Positions 17,234-25,465 of a stretch of 64,000 nucleotides of DNA are shown piece after piece; position 1 is the stretch's first letter; each line of letters opens with the position of its first letter. Origin of the DNA: Pseudomonas sp. UBA4194 (lineage in GTDB: Bacteria; Pseudomonadota; Gammaproteobacteria; Pseudomonadales; Pseudomonadaceae); the NCBI RefSeq assembly GCF_002379585.1, contig NZ_DFUE01000052.1, positions 14,340 to 78,339 of the forward strand, given 5' to 3'. The position numbers and the translations under genes were made by a program. The notes beneath the pieces are model-generated. The model did not search any database, was not told the DNA's origin, and worked only from the letters and a program-made list of their open reading frames with translations.

Positions 17234-18184
17234 TCAACGCGTTCGTGCGTGCTCGTCGGCATCGAGCTGGGCGCGGGTAGGCAAGCCTTCCATGTCACCG
17301 GGACTCTGCACGGCCAGGCTACCCACCCAGTTGCCGCGGGCCGTGGCCTCGGCCAGATCGCGGCCTTCGAGCAGGGCGCTGATCACCCCCACGGCAAAGC
17401 CATCGCCGGCACCCACGGTATCCACCACCTTGGGCACAGGGCGGCCAGCGACATAGCCATCGGTGTCGGCGGTTCGGTAGTAGGCGCCATCGGCGCCCAA
17501 TTTGATCACCACCGCTTTGGCGCCTTGGTCCAGGTAGAACCGGGCAATGTCTTCGCAGCGTTCGTGGCCAGTCAGAAGGCGACCTTCAGCCAGGCCCGGC
17601 AGGACCCAGTCGGCGAGGGCGGCGAGGCTATTGATTTCTTCGATCATGCGCGCCTGGCTCGGCCACAGCGAAGGCCGCAGGTTGGGATCGAAGGACACAC
17701 TGTGCCCGGCCTGGCGCATGCGGCTCATGATGTGCCGGGACAACGCGTTCATGCTGTCCGACAGCGCCGGCGGAATACCGGTGGCGTGCAGGTGACGGGC
17801 ATTGAGCAGCTGTGCTGGCAGGTCGGCGATGCTCATGTGGCTGGCAGCCGAGCCGCGGCGGAAATACTCGACGGTAGGGTCCCGGCCTTCCAGCTCCAGG
17901 GACTTGAACTGGAAACCAGTAGGGTGGTGGCTGTCGACGCCGACATGGGTGCAGTCCAGTCCCTCGCGCTCAAGGGATTGGACGACGAAGCGGCCCATGG
18001 AGTCGTCGCCGACCCGGCTCAGCCATGCCACCTTGAAACCCAGCCGCGACAAGCCAATGGCGACGTTGTTGTCGGCGCCGGCGATGCGCTTGTGGTAACG
18101 CTCGACGCTGGCCAGGTCACCGGGTTGTTCGGCGACGAACATGGTCATGGTTTCGCCGAAGGACAGAATGTCGACATCAGCCAT
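17234..18184 (-). CDS. kguK: 2-ketogluconokinase
   Basis: 316 residues of the PfkB/ribokinase family. Features are the N-terminal ILSFGETMTMFV, the first signature-like IAGADNNVAIGLSRLGF, and the second signature with the catalytic aspartate in KVVDTVGAGDGFAVGVISALLEG near residue 262. It phosphorylates 2-ketogluconate to 2-keto-6-phosphogluconate. Its ATG lies inside the 3' end of kguE (8-base overlap), so the two are coupled. Confidence 0.92.
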   Translation of the reverse strand: MADVDILSFGETMTMFVAEQPGDLASVERYHKRIAGADNNVAIGLSRLGFKVAWLSRVGDDSMGRFVVQSLEREGLDCTHVGVDSHHPTGFQFKSLELEGRDPTVEYFRRGSAASHMSIADLPAQLLNARHLHATGIPPALSDSMNALSRHIMSRMRQAGHSVSFDPNLRPSLWPSQARMIEEINSLAALADWVLPGLAEGRLLTGHERCEDIARFYLDQGAKAVVIKLGADGAYYRTADTDGYVAGRPVPKVVDTVGAGDGFAVGVISALLEGRDLAEATARGNWVGSLAVQSPGDMEGLPTRAQLDADEHARTR

Positions 18185-18959
18185 GGGCGGCCTCCTGGGT
18201 CGGCTGGCCCAGACGGGCGAGGGTGTGGACGTGACGCTGGGTCAGGCTCGGCAGGTCGTCGCCCTGCAGGGGAAATTCGATGGCCCGGACCAAGCCGGGA
18301 CGCATGTGGGTCAGCAGGCGCTGCCACTGATGCAGGTCGGTGAGTTCCGGCGGCGTGGCGATCAGTTTGCCGGCTGGGCTGCGCTGTACCGCCTTGCAAT
18401 GCAGGTACTCGACGTAACGACCCAGCTGCAAGGCAGCGCTGGACACCGATTGCTGCTGCCATTGCCAGTTGCCGATGTCGAAGGTCATGCCCACCGGCAG
18501 CGCGCCTTCCTCGACCTTGGCAAAGAAGCGCACCAGGGGATCGATTCGACCGCCCTGGGAGGTCTGGTCATTTTCCACCAGCAGGCGAACAGGCTGCCCG
18601 TGCAAGGCGCCGCGCAATTGTTCCAGGTCGCTGATGGGAGCGAAGAAGCCCAAGGACACTTTCAGCCAGATCGCACCGCAGGCGGCGGCGTCGCTCAGGG
18701 CCTTGTGCAGGGCCGGATTGGGGGCCGATTGCCCCGGCAGCCACAGTTCAAGGGGAGAGGAATAGACGCACGTCAGGCCGTGCTGCTCGATGGCCTGCTT
18801 GAGTGCAGCGGCGTCGAACGCTTCGAACAGTTCTTCGCGCAGTTCCATATGACTGGCACCGGCATGGCGGAGCAAAGGCGCCAGGCTGGCTTGGCCGCGC
18901 GCGCGGACATAATCGGCGCCGTAGCTGGAAAGACTGATGGAGACGGGGGACAGATTCAT
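18177..18959 (-). CDS. kguE: TIM-barrel protein of 2-ketogluconate utilisation
   Basis: 260 residues of the xylose isomerase-like TIM-barrel family. Possible metal ligands are in MELREELF, RLLVENDQT, MTFDIGNWQW and VEYLHCKAV. KguE proteins are called epimerases, but the reaction is not firmly established. It is the first gene of kguE-K-T-D, with AGAGG about 9 bases before its ATG and the PtxS operator only 14 bases upstream of the start. Confidence 0.88.
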   Translation of the reverse strand: MNLSPVSISLSSYGADYVRARGQASLAPLLRHAGASHMELREELFEAFDAAALKQAIEQHGLTCVYSSPLELWLPGQSAPNPALHKALSDAAACGAIWLKVSLGFFAPISDLEQLRGALHGQPVRLLVENDQTSQGGRIDPLVRFFAKVEEGALPVGMTFDIGNWQWQQQSVSSAALQLGRYVEYLHCKAVQRSPAGKLIATPPELTDLHQWQRLLTHMRPGLVRAIEFPLQGDDLPSLTQRHVHTLARLGQPTQEAAHG

Positions 18960-18972
18960 TGTTATTGGCCTC

Positions 18973-18986
18973 TGAAACCGGTTTCA
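18973..18986. promoter_or_regulatory. PtxS operator upstream of kguE
   Basis: TGAAACCGGTTTCA is identical to the palindrome described for PtxS in Pseudomonas. It lies between ptxS and kguE, 14 bases before the kguE start, where bound repressor would block transcription; 2-ketogluconate is the known inducer. A small hairpin CTGACC-N5-GGTCAG (19003-19019) lies between it and the ptxS stop. Confidence 0.93.
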
Positions 18987-19026
18987 AAAAAGCTTGTACA
19001 CACTGACCACCGAGGTCAGCGTTGAT

Positions 19027-20031
19027 TCAACCGCGCGGCGGTGTGGAACCTCGAACGGTGAGTTCGGGGGCAAAGTCGTAGGCCTGAGCCGGCGCCGAGT
19101 GGCCGTTCAAACGCGCCAGCAGGCAATCCAGTGCCTGTACGCCGATGGCATGGGTCGGCTGGGCCAGGGCGGTAATGCCGTCACCCACCAAGGGGTACCA
19201 TTCCAGGTCGTCGAGAGCGATCAGGCCGACGTCGTCAAACAACGTGCAGGACAACTCGCGCAGCGCCAGGGTGCAGGCCAGGGTCGCCACGCCGTTGGCA
19301 CAGAACAGCGCCTTGGGCCCGGGCTCTGGGGTATCCAGAAAGGCTTGCAGACGGGCGCTGAAGCCTGCACCGGTTTGCAAGGTCGTGCCGACGGTGAGCC
19401 GGGCAAAGGCGTCGATGCGTTCCAGGCGCGAACTGGTGCCATCGATGGGTTCGCTGACCAGTGCCAGGTCGCGGTAGCCGCGTTCGCGCAGGTGATCGAT
19501 GGCCATGCGTACCGCCTGTTCGTTGTTCAGGCCCACCAGATCACAGGCCAGTTGCTCGACCTTGCGATCCACCAACACCATGGGCAGCTCTTGCTGCAAC
19601 TGGCGCAGTTCGTCCAGGTGGTGGCCCAGGGTGTTCACGATCAGGCCTTCGATGTTGTAGGAGCGCAGGGCTTGCAGTTGCAGCAGTTCCTGCGCCGGAT
19701 CGCGGTCTGTGTTGCACACCACCAGGCTGTAGCCATGGCGGCGGCAGGCGGTTTCCACGCCATGCATGACGGCGATCGAATAGGGGTTGCGGATATCGGC
19801 CATGAGCATGCCGATCAGGCGTGTGCGACCACGCTTGAGGCCACGGGCCATTTGATTGGGGCGGTAACCGAGTTCGTCGATGGCTTGTTCGATGCGCAGG
19901 GCGATGGCATCGGAGAGCAGCGCGCGGTCGTCGCCGATGAAGCGCGACACGCTGGCCTTGGAGACCCCGGCACGCTCGGCGACGTCGAGCATGGTGACCC
20001 GGCTGCGCGGGGGCACGGAAATACTGTTCAC
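19027..20031 (-). CDS. ptxS: LacI-family repressor of 2-ketogluconate genes
   Basis: 334 residues. The LacI helix-turn-helix is at the N-terminus (VTMLDVAERAGVSKASVSRFIG, with the hinge YRPNQMARGLKRGRTRLIG), followed by a periplasmic-binding-protein-like effector domain. The start is GTG at 20031, with AAGGA upstream. PtxS represses the kgu operon and itself, which agrees with identical operators in front of kguE and of this gene. It lies immediately upstream of kguE on the same strand. Confidence 0.92.
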   Translation of the reverse strand: MNSISVPPRSRVTMLDVAERAGVSKASVSRFIGDDRALLSDAIALRIEQAIDELGYRPNQMARGLKRGRTRLIGMLMADIRNPYSIAVMHGVETACRRHGYSLVVCNTDRDPAQELLQLQALRSYNIEGLIVNTLGHHLDELRQLQQELPMVLVDRKVEQLACDLVGLNNEQAVRMAIDHLRERGYRDLALVSEPIDGTSSRLERIDAFARLTVGTTLQTGAGFSARLQAFLDTPEPGPKALFCANGVATLACTLALRELSCTLFDDVGLIALDDLEWYPLVGDGITALAQPTHAIGVQALDCLLARLNGHSAPAQAYDFAPELTVRGSTPPRG

Positions 20032-20077
20032 GGCCTGATTCCTTTTATGGATGTTATTGCCAGGCGGCTGAATGCGT

Positions 20078-20091
20078 TGAAACCGGTTTCA
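20078..20091. promoter_or_regulatory. PtxS operator upstream of ptxS
   Basis: A second exact TGAAACCGGTTTCA lies 47 bases before the ptxS GTG start, consistent with autorepression and possible looping with the kguE site about 1.1 kb away. Confidence 0.92.
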
Positions 20092-20155
20092 GGAAACACC
20101 AGATCAGCACGCGCGTCAACCACCGGATATCGCCTGTCCGGTCGCGATGCACCTT

Positions 20156-20794
20156 TCAGTGCAACAACCCGGCGGCGATATTGATGGAGAACCCCAGGAT
20201 CGCCGTATTGAACACAAAGCCAATCAGCGAATGGCCGAGTACCACGCGGCGCAGGGCAGGGGAAGCGACACCGACATCGGAGGTCTGCACCGCGACGTTA
20301 AGGGTGAAGGAGAAGTACAGAAAGTCCCAGTAGTCGGGCCTGTCCAGGCCCTCGGCGAAGCGCAGGATCGGTTCTTTGGCCTCGCTGGTGTAGAACAGGC
20401 GAGCATAGTGCAGGGCGAAGATGACCCCGATCATCAGCCAGGAACCGATCACGGTCAGGGCGGTGATTGCCAGGTGCAGGGCCTGGGTCCCGGACCCCTG
20501 GTTGCCCGCCAGTTCGAAACCAATGGCAGCCAGGCTGGCCAGCGCGGCGACGCAGACGGTCACCAGCACCAGGCCGGCGTTTTCGTCCTCGATCTCGGCG
20601 GTGCGCCTGACGGCTTCGGCTTTGGCCCGACAGGTCAGCCAGGCCATCAGTGCCAGGTAGAACCAGACACCGGCGTTCCAGCCGAACAGGGCGCGCATGA
20701 TCGGATCGGCAGGTGCGAACAGCCCCACGGCAGTGCCGAGCACGGCTGCGGCCGTGAGGCGAGGGTGGGTACGCAACAGGGTATGCAGAGCCAT
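20156..20794 (-). CDS. DUF1345 membrane protein
   Basis: 212 residues with about five hydrophobic segments and the DUF1345 features: a YDxxD-like YWDFLYFSFTLNVAVQTSDVGV motif close to the C-terminus and a final membrane segment VLGHSLIGFVFNTAILGFSINIAAGLL. The function of the family is unknown; the motif resembles the pore region of ion channels, but no transport has been shown to my knowledge. It is divergent from the CdaR-like gene, with a 282-base spacer rich in repeats. Confidence 0.85.
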   Translation of the reverse strand: MALHTLLRTHPRLTAAAVLGTAVGLFAPADPIMRALFGWNAGVWFYLALMAWLTCRAKAEAVRRTAEIEDENAGLVLVTVCVAALASLAAIGFELAGNQGSGTQALHLAITALTVIGSWLMIGVIFALHYARLFYTSEAKEPILRFAEGLDRPDYWDFLYFSFTLNVAVQTSDVGVASPALRRVVLGHSLIGFVFNTAILGFSINIAAGLLH

Positions 20795-20897
20795 GGCAGG
20801 TCACGTTGGGCAGAGGGGCAAGGGTAGCATGCAGGCAGGGCCGCCGGCAGGGCCGTGTGGGGTGTTCGGGGGTGGCGAGTGCAGGGTGGTTCGGCGG

Positions 20898-20942
20898 TGA
20901 AGGGTCCCCTCACCCCAGCCCTCTACCTAGGGGAGAGGGAGC
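20898..20942. repeat. CCTCACCCCAGCCCTCT-type intergenic repeat
   Basis: This unit contains the CCTCACCCCAGCCCTCT sequence common in the intergenic regions of many proteobacteria, and folds as a hairpin with CCCTCT/AGAGGG arms around a CCTAGG centre (20919-20939). It is in the spacer between the DUF1345 gene and the CdaR-like gene. Confidence 0.65.
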
Positions 20943-20980
20943 TGTACGGTGGTGGAGCGGGCGTCGAGGTGTGCGATACC

Positions 20981-21011
20981 CCTGTGGGAGCGGGTTCTAC
21001 CCGCGATGGGG
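20981..21011 (+). repeat. Single P. putida-type REP element
   Basis: 31 bases matching the left arm at 14703-14733 with three substitutions that keep its internal GCGGGTTCTACCCGC palindrome. It lies 65 bases before the CdaR-like start, thus probably in that gene's 5' untranslated region. Confidence 0.8.
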
Positions 21012-21076
21012 CCGGTGCCGGCACTGCAAAATCCTGTAGGATCTGGGTTCCGTTCGCCTTCAAGGATTGCTGTGCA

Positions 21077-22165
21077 ATGTTCGAACTGGACCACGAACTG
21101 GCTCAAGACATCGTCGACCGGGCGATGGCCATTCTGCCGTGCAACGTCAACGTCATGGACAGCCAGGGGCTCATCCTGGGCAGCGGCGAGCGGCAACGTA
21201 TCGACACCCGCCACGAAGGCGCCCAATTGGTACTGGCCAACAAGCGCGAAGTGGAAATCGACGAGCAGACGGCGCGCACCCTGCGTGGCGTGCAGCCGGG
21301 GATCAATCTGCCGCTGATGCTCGACCAACGCCTGATCGGCGTGCTGGGCCTGACCGGCGATCCGGCGCAGTTGCGCACCTCGGCACAGCTGGTGCGCATG
21401 ACCGCCGAAATGCTGGTGGCGCAACGGCACATGCGCGTCGAGCAGCGCTGGCGCACGGAGCGAACCGAAGACGTCATGGCCATGCTCCTGGGCGATGCCG
21501 AGCTGTCGCCACGATTGTTGGACGAAGCCCGTGAACTGGGCCTCAAACCGCATCTGGCACGTGTGCCGTGCGTATTCGAACTGGCCGGGGAGTCTAATGC
21601 CGAGCCCCTGACGCGCTGGTTGCAGTCGCGGGTTGCCGACAGCTGGTGCCTGTGCTCGGGTGCGGGCACGGTGCTCTGGTGCCGGCCTACCGCACCGCAC
21701 GCCGATGATCTGCAACTGCTGGGCAGACTGGAAGACTTTCAGGTGCGACGCCTGGGGGTCGGTGATCCGGCGCAAACCTTGCCGGATCTGCGTCGCGGCT
21801 GCCGGCAAGTGCGCGATCTGTTGGCGTATGGCCGCGAGATCCTGCCAACGGTGGCCTTGTTGCAACTGCAGCGTTACCGGCTGCCCAGCCTGCTCTGGCG
21901 GCACCGCGACGACGATGCGCTGGATGAGTGGCTGATGCCATTGCAGCGGGTGATTGCCAAGGACAGCAACGGGCAATTGCTGGCCACCCTGCGGGCATGG
22001 TGCGAGCATGATGGGCAGAGTCAGTTGTGTGCCGATTCCCTGGGGATTCATCGCAATAGCTTGCGCTATCGGATGGAGCGGATTGCGGAGTTGAGCGGGG
22101 TGGATCCGATGACCTTGGAGGGGATGGTGGTGTTGTATCTGGGGGTCAGGTTGACGGCGGTTTGA
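21077..22165 (+). CDS. cdaR: CdaR-like sugar diacid regulator
   Basis: 362 residues. The N-terminal sugar-diacid recognition domain begins LDHELAQDIVDRAMAILPCNVNVMDSQGLILGSGE and includes the conserved NLPLMLDQRLIGVLGLTG. The C-terminus has the PucR/CdaR-type helix-turn-helix (SLGIHRNSLRYRMERIAELSGVDP). CdaR activates glucarate, galactarate and glycerate genes in E. coli. No such genes are in this window, so the target is elsewhere or different. The ATG at 21077 gives the family N-terminus. Confidence 0.87.
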   Translation: MFELDHELAQDIVDRAMAILPCNVNVMDSQGLILGSGERQRIDTRHEGAQLVLANKREVEIDEQTARTLRGVQPGINLPLMLDQRLIGVLGLTGDPAQLRTSAQLVRMTAEMLVAQRHMRVEQRWRTERTEDVMAMLLGDAELSPRLLDEARELGLKPHLARVPCVFELAGESNAEPLTRWLQSRVADSWCLCSGAGTVLWCRPTAPHADDLQLLGRLEDFQVRRLGVGDPAQTLPDLRRGCRQVRDLLAYGREILPTVALLQLQRYRLPSLLWRHRDDDALDEWLMPLQRVIAKDSNGQLLATLRAWCEHDGQSQLCADSLGIHRNSLRYRMERIAELSGVDPMTLEGMVVLYLGVRLTAV

Positions 22166-22213
22166 AAGGGGGGACCCTTCACTGAAGATCCCCACCCCGG
22201 CTTCAATCGGCTA

Positions 22214-22567
22214 TCAACCTGCCGCCACCACGGTGATCTCCACCAACAGATCGGGCGCCGCCAACTTCGATTCCACCGTAGCCCGCGCCGGCGCATGTCC
22301 TTCAGGTGCCCAGGCGTCCCATACCTCGTTCATTCCGGCGAAGTTCGCTTCGATATCCGAGAGCCATACCTGAGCCGTCAGAATACGCGTTTTGTCCAGA
22401 CCCGCCTGGGCCAGGAAATTATCGATCTTGGCCAGCACCTGAGCCGTTTGCCCCTTGATGTCCAGGCTGCGGTCGGTGGCCGTCTGTCCACCCAGAAAGG
22501 TAAACCCGTTGCACTGCACCACACGGCTCATGCGTTGGTTGGTTTCGATGCGTTTGATGTCCAGCAT
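22214..22567 (-). CDS. RidA-family enamine/imine deaminase
   Basis: 117 residues of the RidA/YjgF family, with the typical GGQTATDRSLDIKGQTAQVLAKIDNFLAQAGLDKTRILTAQVWLSDI core and a C-terminal PARATVESKLAAPDLLVEITVVA strand carrying the conserved arginine and glutamate. Such proteins hydrolyse reactive enamines and imines made by amino acid oxidases and PLP enzymes. As the last gene of an operon with two FAD amine oxidases, it fits a role in hydrolysing their imine products (inference). Confidence 0.9.
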   Translation of the reverse strand: MLDIKRIETNQRMSRVVQCNGFTFLGGQTATDRSLDIKGQTAQVLAKIDNFLAQAGLDKTRILTAQVWLSDIEANFAGMNEVWDAWAPEGHAPARATVESKLAAPDLLVEITVVAAG

Positions 22568-22576
22568 AAAGGCTCC

Positions 22577-23746
22577 TCAATGTTGCCCGATGGTTGAAGC
22601 GAAATTCAGCGTTTGCGCAGCCGGTGCCGCGAAGCGCTGGATGGAAAAAGGTGCCAGGCTGATCGGCGACGTTTCGCCGAGTATCTCTTGAGCCAGGCGC
22701 TTGCCGGTGCCTGGGCCCATCTGAAAGCCACTGCCGCAAAAGCCGAATGAATAACTCAACCGACTGGCCTTGCCGCTGCGGCCAATCACCGGCAGGTCAT
22801 CGGCGGTAAACGCCTCGACCCCGGCCCAGACCCGGTTCACGCCCAGATGGCGCAAGTGGGGGAACAGGTCGGTCACCGTTCTTGCGCTGGTACTCAGGCG
22901 GTCCATCTCGACCTCGCCATGGCGCGCGGCAAAATCCACCGACCCGACCAGCTTGCCACCGATCACCACCGTGCCGTTGGCAAACTGCTTGAACGACAGC
23001 GCACGGCCGGTCGCCCCCAGCACCGGCGTGCAGAACGGGGCGACGCGATGGGTGACCATCAGCATCAGGCCCTCGGGATGCACCGGTACCGGCTCGCCGA
23101 CTGCTGCGGCCAGTCGCCCGGACCAGGCCCCGGCGGTCACGACCAGATGCTCGGCCTGGTGCACCCCGTTCGCGGTGCGGACCTGCCAACGCGTGCCCTT
23201 TTGCTCGATGGCCTGCGCAGGCGTGTTTTCCAGTACCGTGACCCCAAGCTTCTGTGCGGCCAGGCGCACGGCGGTCACCGTACGGTAGGGTACGGCATAG
23301 CCGTCATCCTTGACCCAGATGCCCCCCACCACATGCCGGGCGACAGTCGGTACCCACTCCAGCACCTGCTCGCGATCGATCAGCACCTCATGATCGAAGC
23401 CCAATGCATTCAACTGCTGAACCCGCTGGCGACACTCGTCGAGCTCTGCTGGGGTCTCCGCCAGCTTGAGTTGACCGCTGGCGACAAAACCACCGTCGTC
23501 ACCCAGTAACTCAGGGAGCTGGTACCACAGCTCGCGAGACGCCAGCGCCAGGGGGATCTCGGCAACGTGCCGGCCCAAGGTTCGCACCCCCCCGGCATTC
23601 ACGCCGGAGGCGTGGCGCCCGCAGTACTCGGCCTCCAGAACGGTAACCTGCACGCCGGCGACGGCCAGATGCAGCGCGGTGCTCAGGCCATGGATGCCGC
23701 CACCGATCACCAGTACATCACTGCCTACGGACGAGGATTCACTCAC
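22577..23746 (-). CDS. FAD-dependent amine oxidoreductase (SoxB/DadA-like)
   Basis: 389 residues. The FAD dinucleotide-binding motif VLVIGGGIHGLSTALHLA is near the N-terminus, followed by the GRHASGVNAGGVRT segment seen in sarcosine oxidase beta-like proteins. The C-terminus has the FAD-proximal GVEAFTADDLPVIGR and YSFGFCGSGFQMGPGTGK motifs. I chose the GTG at 23746, which overlaps the preceding stop and has GGGGGAG 8 bases upstream. It probably oxidises a secondary amine or N-substituted amino acid. It is distinct from the second FAD oxidase at 25455-26594 in the same operon. Confidence 0.85.
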   Translation of the reverse strand: MSESSSVGSDVLVIGGGIHGLSTALHLAVAGVQVTVLEAEYCGRHASGVNAGGVRTLGRHVAEIPLALASRELWYQLPELLGDDGGFVASGQLKLAETPAELDECRQRVQQLNALGFDHEVLIDREQVLEWVPTVARHVVGGIWVKDDGYAVPYRTVTAVRLAAQKLGVTVLENTPAQAIEQKGTRWQVRTANGVHQAEHLVVTAGAWSGRLAAAVGEPVPVHPEGLMLMVTHRVAPFCTPVLGATGRALSFKQFANGTVVIGGKLVGSVDFAARHGEVEMDRLSTSARTVTDLFPHLRHLGVNRVWAGVEAFTADDLPVIGRSGKASRLSYSFGFCGSGFQMGPGTGKRLAQEILGETSPISLAPFSIQRFAAPAAQTLNFASTIGQH

Positions 23747-25115
23747 CGGCCAGCTCCCCCAGGGTGATGGGCTTGATCGGCGGACGAATCCGGTAGTATC
23801 CGACTTCGGCGGCCGATACCTGTCGCGCCTGGGCAATCACCTCAGTGACCGTCAAACCGCATAGCCGGCCCTGACAGGGGCCCATGCCACAACGACCAAA
23901 GGATTTGGCCTGGTTCGGGCCCGTGCAACCCAGCGCCACGAAACCGCGCAGCTCGCCTGCGGTGACTTCCTCGCAGCGGCACACTACCACCTGGTCGGCC
24001 GGAACCCGATGCTCGTCTCGCGGCCGATAAAGGCTGTCGAGGAAGGGCCGAATGCGCAGGTTCGCCTCCAGCTGCTTTTGCAGATCGGCACCCAGCTGAT
24101 CCCGCTGCGGGGCGCCCAGGGCATCGAGCCGCGCAGCGATGCCCAAGGCTGCCAGTTGCCCCTGCAAGGCAGCGGCTTGCGCGCCACCGATACCACCGCC
24201 ATCACCGGCAACGAAGATGCCCGGCACGTCCAGCTCGCCCCAGCTGTCGCGCAGGGGGCTGAAGCACAGTTGCAGCGGGTCCCAGGCGTGGGTCGCGCGC
24301 AACGATTGGCTGAATTGAATATTGGGCACCACGCCTTGATGCAACAGCACGCAGCGGGCTTCGATCCGTTCCTGTTTGCCTGCAACTGCAAAGGTCAGCG
24401 CCTGGGCAGCCTCGCGGCCTTCCACGGCCAGGGCCTCGGCCCCGGTGTAGTGGGGGATACGCGCCTGCTTGAGGCTGCGCATCAGCTGCAAGCCCTTGCG
24501 CAGATACGGCCAGGCGCGAAGCGCCGCGACCAGATGCCGACGTGCTCGCCAGTAGTCATCACGGTGCGTGGTGTCTACCAGCGCCTTGATCGGCACGCCG
24601 GCGCGCAGGTACTGCCAGCCCAGCAGGTAAAGCAGGGGACCGCAGCCGGCCAGCACCACCGGTTCGGTGGGCGCCAGCCCGGCGCTTTTCAGCAGGATCT
24701 GCGCCGCGCCGGCGGTCATCACCCCCGGCAAGGTCCAGCCGGGAATCGGAAAAGGGCGCTCCATGGCGCCGGTGGCCAACAGCACCGCCTTGGCTTGCAA
24801 GGTGTGCATGCGGCCATCGCGCAGATAGCTGACCTGATGATCGCGGGTCACCTGCCATACCGCAGCCCCTTTTTCATAGCGCACGGTGGCGCCAGCCAGC
24901 GCCTGGGCCAGCGCGTTGCCCTGGGCGTAATCCGGCCCGAGCATGTCGCGGCGGGCCAGGGGCGCCAGAGTGATGCCTCGATAGATCTGACCACCGGGGC
25001 TGCCTTGTTCGTCCAGCACCACGACCTTCAGCCCATGGCTGGCCAGGCGCACCGCACCGGCCATACCGGCCGGCCCGGCACCCACCACTACCACATCGAC
25101 GTGCTCCGGGTTCAT
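23739..25115 (-). CDS. FAD/NAD oxidoreductase subunit (HcnB/OoxA-like)
   Basis: 458 residues. An N-terminal FAD motif (VVVVGAGPAGMAGAVRLASHG), a central pyridine-nucleotide fold (LLATGAMERPFPIPGW; VLAGCGPLLYLLG) and a third FAD motif (GIFVAGDGGGIGGAQAAALQG) are followed by a C-terminal BFD-like [2Fe-2S] domain with cysteines in CRCEEVT, CTGPNQAKSFGRCGMGPCQGRLC. This is the alpha subunit type of opine oxidases, hydrogen cyanide synthase and D-hydroxyproline dehydrogenase. It overlaps genes on both sides by a few bases, indicating a complex made in fixed ratio. Confidence 0.87.
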   Translation of the reverse strand: MNPEHVDVVVVGAGPAGMAGAVRLASHGLKVVVLDEQGSPGGQIYRGITLAPLARRDMLGPDYAQGNALAQALAGATVRYEKGAAVWQVTRDHQVSYLRDGRMHTLQAKAVLLATGAMERPFPIPGWTLPGVMTAGAAQILLKSAGLAPTEPVVLAGCGPLLYLLGWQYLRAGVPIKALVDTTHRDDYWRARRHLVAALRAWPYLRKGLQLMRSLKQARIPHYTGAEALAVEGREAAQALTFAVAGKQERIEARCVLLHQGVVPNIQFSQSLRATHAWDPLQLCFSPLRDSWGELDVPGIFVAGDGGGIGGAQAAALQGQLAALGIAARLDALGAPQRDQLGADLQKQLEANLRIRPFLDSLYRPRDEHRVPADQVVVCRCEEVTAGELRGFVALGCTGPNQAKSFGRCGMGPCQGRLCGLTVTEVIAQARQVSAAEVGYYRIRPPIKPITLGELAGE

Positions 25116-25465
25116 GGCTGTACCTCCAGGGTCTGGACATTGGCTGGCTGGTAGACCAGGTCACGGGCGCCTTCCTGGGAGCGCACCTGCATGCCCTCGG
25201 CGACCTCGATCAGGCAGCTCTGGCGATTGGGCACGCCGTCGATGTCCACCAGGCATTCGAAACACACACCCATCATGCAATAGGGCGCCCTGGGCGCTTC
25301 GCTCACCGGCGTGGCGCGGAATCGATTGACGCCCGACATCAGCAGTGCCGCTGCCACGCTGATGCCGGCCGGTACGGTCAGGGGCTGGCCATTGAAGGTG
25401 AGATTCAGGGTGCGGGTCGGGCGGGTTTCGCTGGCGACCGGTTGGAACAGCGGCTCAGTGGGCAT
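25112..25465 (-). CDS. [2Fe-2S] ferredoxin-like subunit (HcnA/OoxC-like)
   Basis: 117 residues with a plant-type [2Fe-2S] fold. Cysteines occur in APYCMMGVCFECLVDIDG and in NRQSCLIEV, the pattern of gamma subunits in hydrogen cyanide synthase and opine or hydroxyproline dehydrogenases. It should carry electrons between the FAD subunits. It overlaps the stop of the upstream FAD oxidase and the start of the downstream FAD/NAD subunit. Confidence 0.88.
   Translation of the reverse strand: MPTEPLFQPVASETRPTRTLNLTFNGQPLTVPAGISVAAALLMSGVNRFRATPVSEAPRAPYCMMGVCFECLVDIDGVPNRQSCLIEVAEGMQVRSQEGARDLVYQPANVQTLEVQP

Noticed and set aside
16379..18343. 654-codon plus-strand frame across kguT and kguK
   Set aside because: It crosses two well-supported opposite-strand genes and has a glutamine/histidine-rich composition typical of shadows.
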